Source of the DNA: Candidatus Hebobacteria bacterium
GTDB lineage: Bacteria; Armatimonadota; Hebobacteria; Hebobacterales; Hebobacteraceae
Direction: 5' to 3'
DNA: 14,010 nucleotides
NCBI GenBank assembly: GCA_029821235.1
Contig: JALGTT010000015.1
Coordinates: forward strand, 1-14,010
In this document: one piece after another, positions 13,397 through 14,010 of the stretch
Numbering within the stretch: position 1 is the first letter of the stretch
Layout of the letters: every line of letters begins with the position of its first letter
Position numbers and translations under genes: made by a program
The notes under the pieces: model-generated
What the model was told of the DNA's origin: nothing
Seen by the model: the letters and a program-made list of their open reading frames with translations, nothing else
Databases searched by the model: none

Positions 13397-14010
13397 ATGC
13401 GTGCAACCCTGTGGTTGATCTTGTTGCTCCTCGCCTTCGCGCCCCATGCGGCGGGTGACCAAACCCCTCTCATCGCGGTGGTCTACGGCGAGTACTCCTA
13501 CCAGGACTCCCCCAGCGGCGAAGGGGCGGCGGCCCGCACCTTCCGCGACACGGTGCAGACCGCGCTCGACCTGGCCGGGGTGGAGTACGCGCGGCTGACC
13601 GACGCGGAGGCCGAGCAGGGCGCGCTCGCGCGCTACCGCGTCGCCATCTTCCCCTACAACTTCATCGCGATACTCCGCTATCTCGACTCCGGCGGCAAGG
13701 TGTTCTTCTTCTACTCGATTCCGGGGAGCGTCGCCGAACGCATCGGGATGACGTACATCGAGCACGTGAACGGCGACTACCAGACCATCAAACTCGCCGC
13801 CCGCGACATCCAGGGGCTGCCGCCGATGGTGGCGCAGGCCTCCTGGAATATCCACCGGATGAAGGTCTCCGCGCCGGACGCGCGAGCGATCGGGCACTGG
13901 TATGATTCCCGCGGCCGACGCCTCCCCGACCCCGCGGTCATCGTCTCCCCGCGGGGCGCCTACATGAGCCACGTGCTCACGGACGTCGACCTGGCGCAGA
14001 AAGGGCGCAT
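13397..14010 (+). CDS. Exported protein resembling N-terminal part of GHL10-type glycosidase-associated proteins, 3'-truncated by window
   Basis: The frame stays open to the window end, with about 204 residues visible. Residues 1-20 are a signal peptide (MRATLWLILLLLAFAPHAAG). The mature part begins with a strand (PLIAVVYGEYS). It continues with an alpha/beta Rossmann-like or glutamine-amidotransferase-like fold: RTFRDTVQTALDLAGVEYARLTD, RYRVAIFPYNF, then SGGKVFFFYSIPGSVAERIGM. Domains of this kind occur in front of family-10-like (GHL10) glycosidases in related metagenomic bacteria. That assignment rests on memory of the pattern and needs the missing C-terminus. The ATG at 13397 has GAGG seven bases upstream. 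An adjacent ATG at 13394 and a GTG at 13391 are in frame. Confidence 0.65.
   Translation, partial: MRATLWLILLLLAFAPHAAGDQTPLIAVVYGEYSYQDSPSGEGAAARTFRDTVQTALDLAGVEYARLTDAEAEQGALARYRVAIFPYNFIAILRYLDSGGKVFFFYSIPGSVAERIGMTYIEHVNGDYQTIKLAARDIQGLPPMVAQASWNIHRMKVSAPDARAIGHWYDSRGRRLPDPAVIVSPRGAYMSHVLTDVDLAQKGR

Overview
The window is a GC-rich bacterial chromosome segment carrying ordinary housekeeping and accessory genes on both strands, with repeat-filled gaps between many of them. Gene content is a GH130 glycan phosphorylase, BadF-type sugar kinase, polyol-type dehydrogenase, bacterial NrpR-like regulator, atypical glutamate synthase, exported amidase, and the start of an exported protein resembling GHL10-type glycosidases. 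Together with the abundant GTAGGGCGGG-type intergenic palindromes, this recalls uncultured Armatimonadota-like or neighbouring lineages. That placement is inference from style and is not proven. I see no phage, integrase, transposase or CRISPR signature.

Layout. 1-864: 3' part of a GH130 gene (+). 865-1090: palindromic repeats. 1091-1584: a cupin gene (-) divergent from an NrpR-like regulator (+, 1585-2583), with a large inverted repeat over the regulator's promoter. 2584-2868: a second repeat cluster. 2869-5521: a sugar kinase and an FMN-binding glutamate synthase-like protein, both on the minus strand and separated by a terminator-like hairpin. 5522-5760: promoter of the latter plus a perfect 19-bp-stem hairpin. 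5761-6834: a secreted protein made of two copies of an unrecognised domain (-). 7046-7130: tRNA-Leu(UAA). 7329-8648: a DUF2283 protein and a zinc alcohol/polyol dehydrogenase (+). 8649-9043: the largest repeat cluster, including a good intrinsic terminator. 9044-9466: ferritin-like diiron protein (-), divergent from a small lipoprotein (+, 9640-10107). 10153-12825: a two-gene minus-strand operon of an AMIN/Amidase_3 cell-wall hydrolase followed by an exported thioredoxin-like protein. 12826-13396: promoter region and one more repeat. 13397-end: an exported protein cut by the window edge.

How the genes relate. Three themes can be seen: carbohydrate use (GH130, kinase, dehydrogenase, last gene), nitrogen (NrpR-like regulator near a glutamate synthase-like enzyme), and cell envelope (amidase operon, lipoprotein, duplicated secreted protein). 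They do not form one evident system. The most unusual material is the family of intergenic palindromes, whose copies differ by paired, structure-preserving substitutions. Next come the glutamate synthase homologue that lacks the usual Fe-S cysteines but has a new N-terminal cysteine cluster, the duplicated-domain secreted protein, and the NrpR-like regulator with its putative operator.
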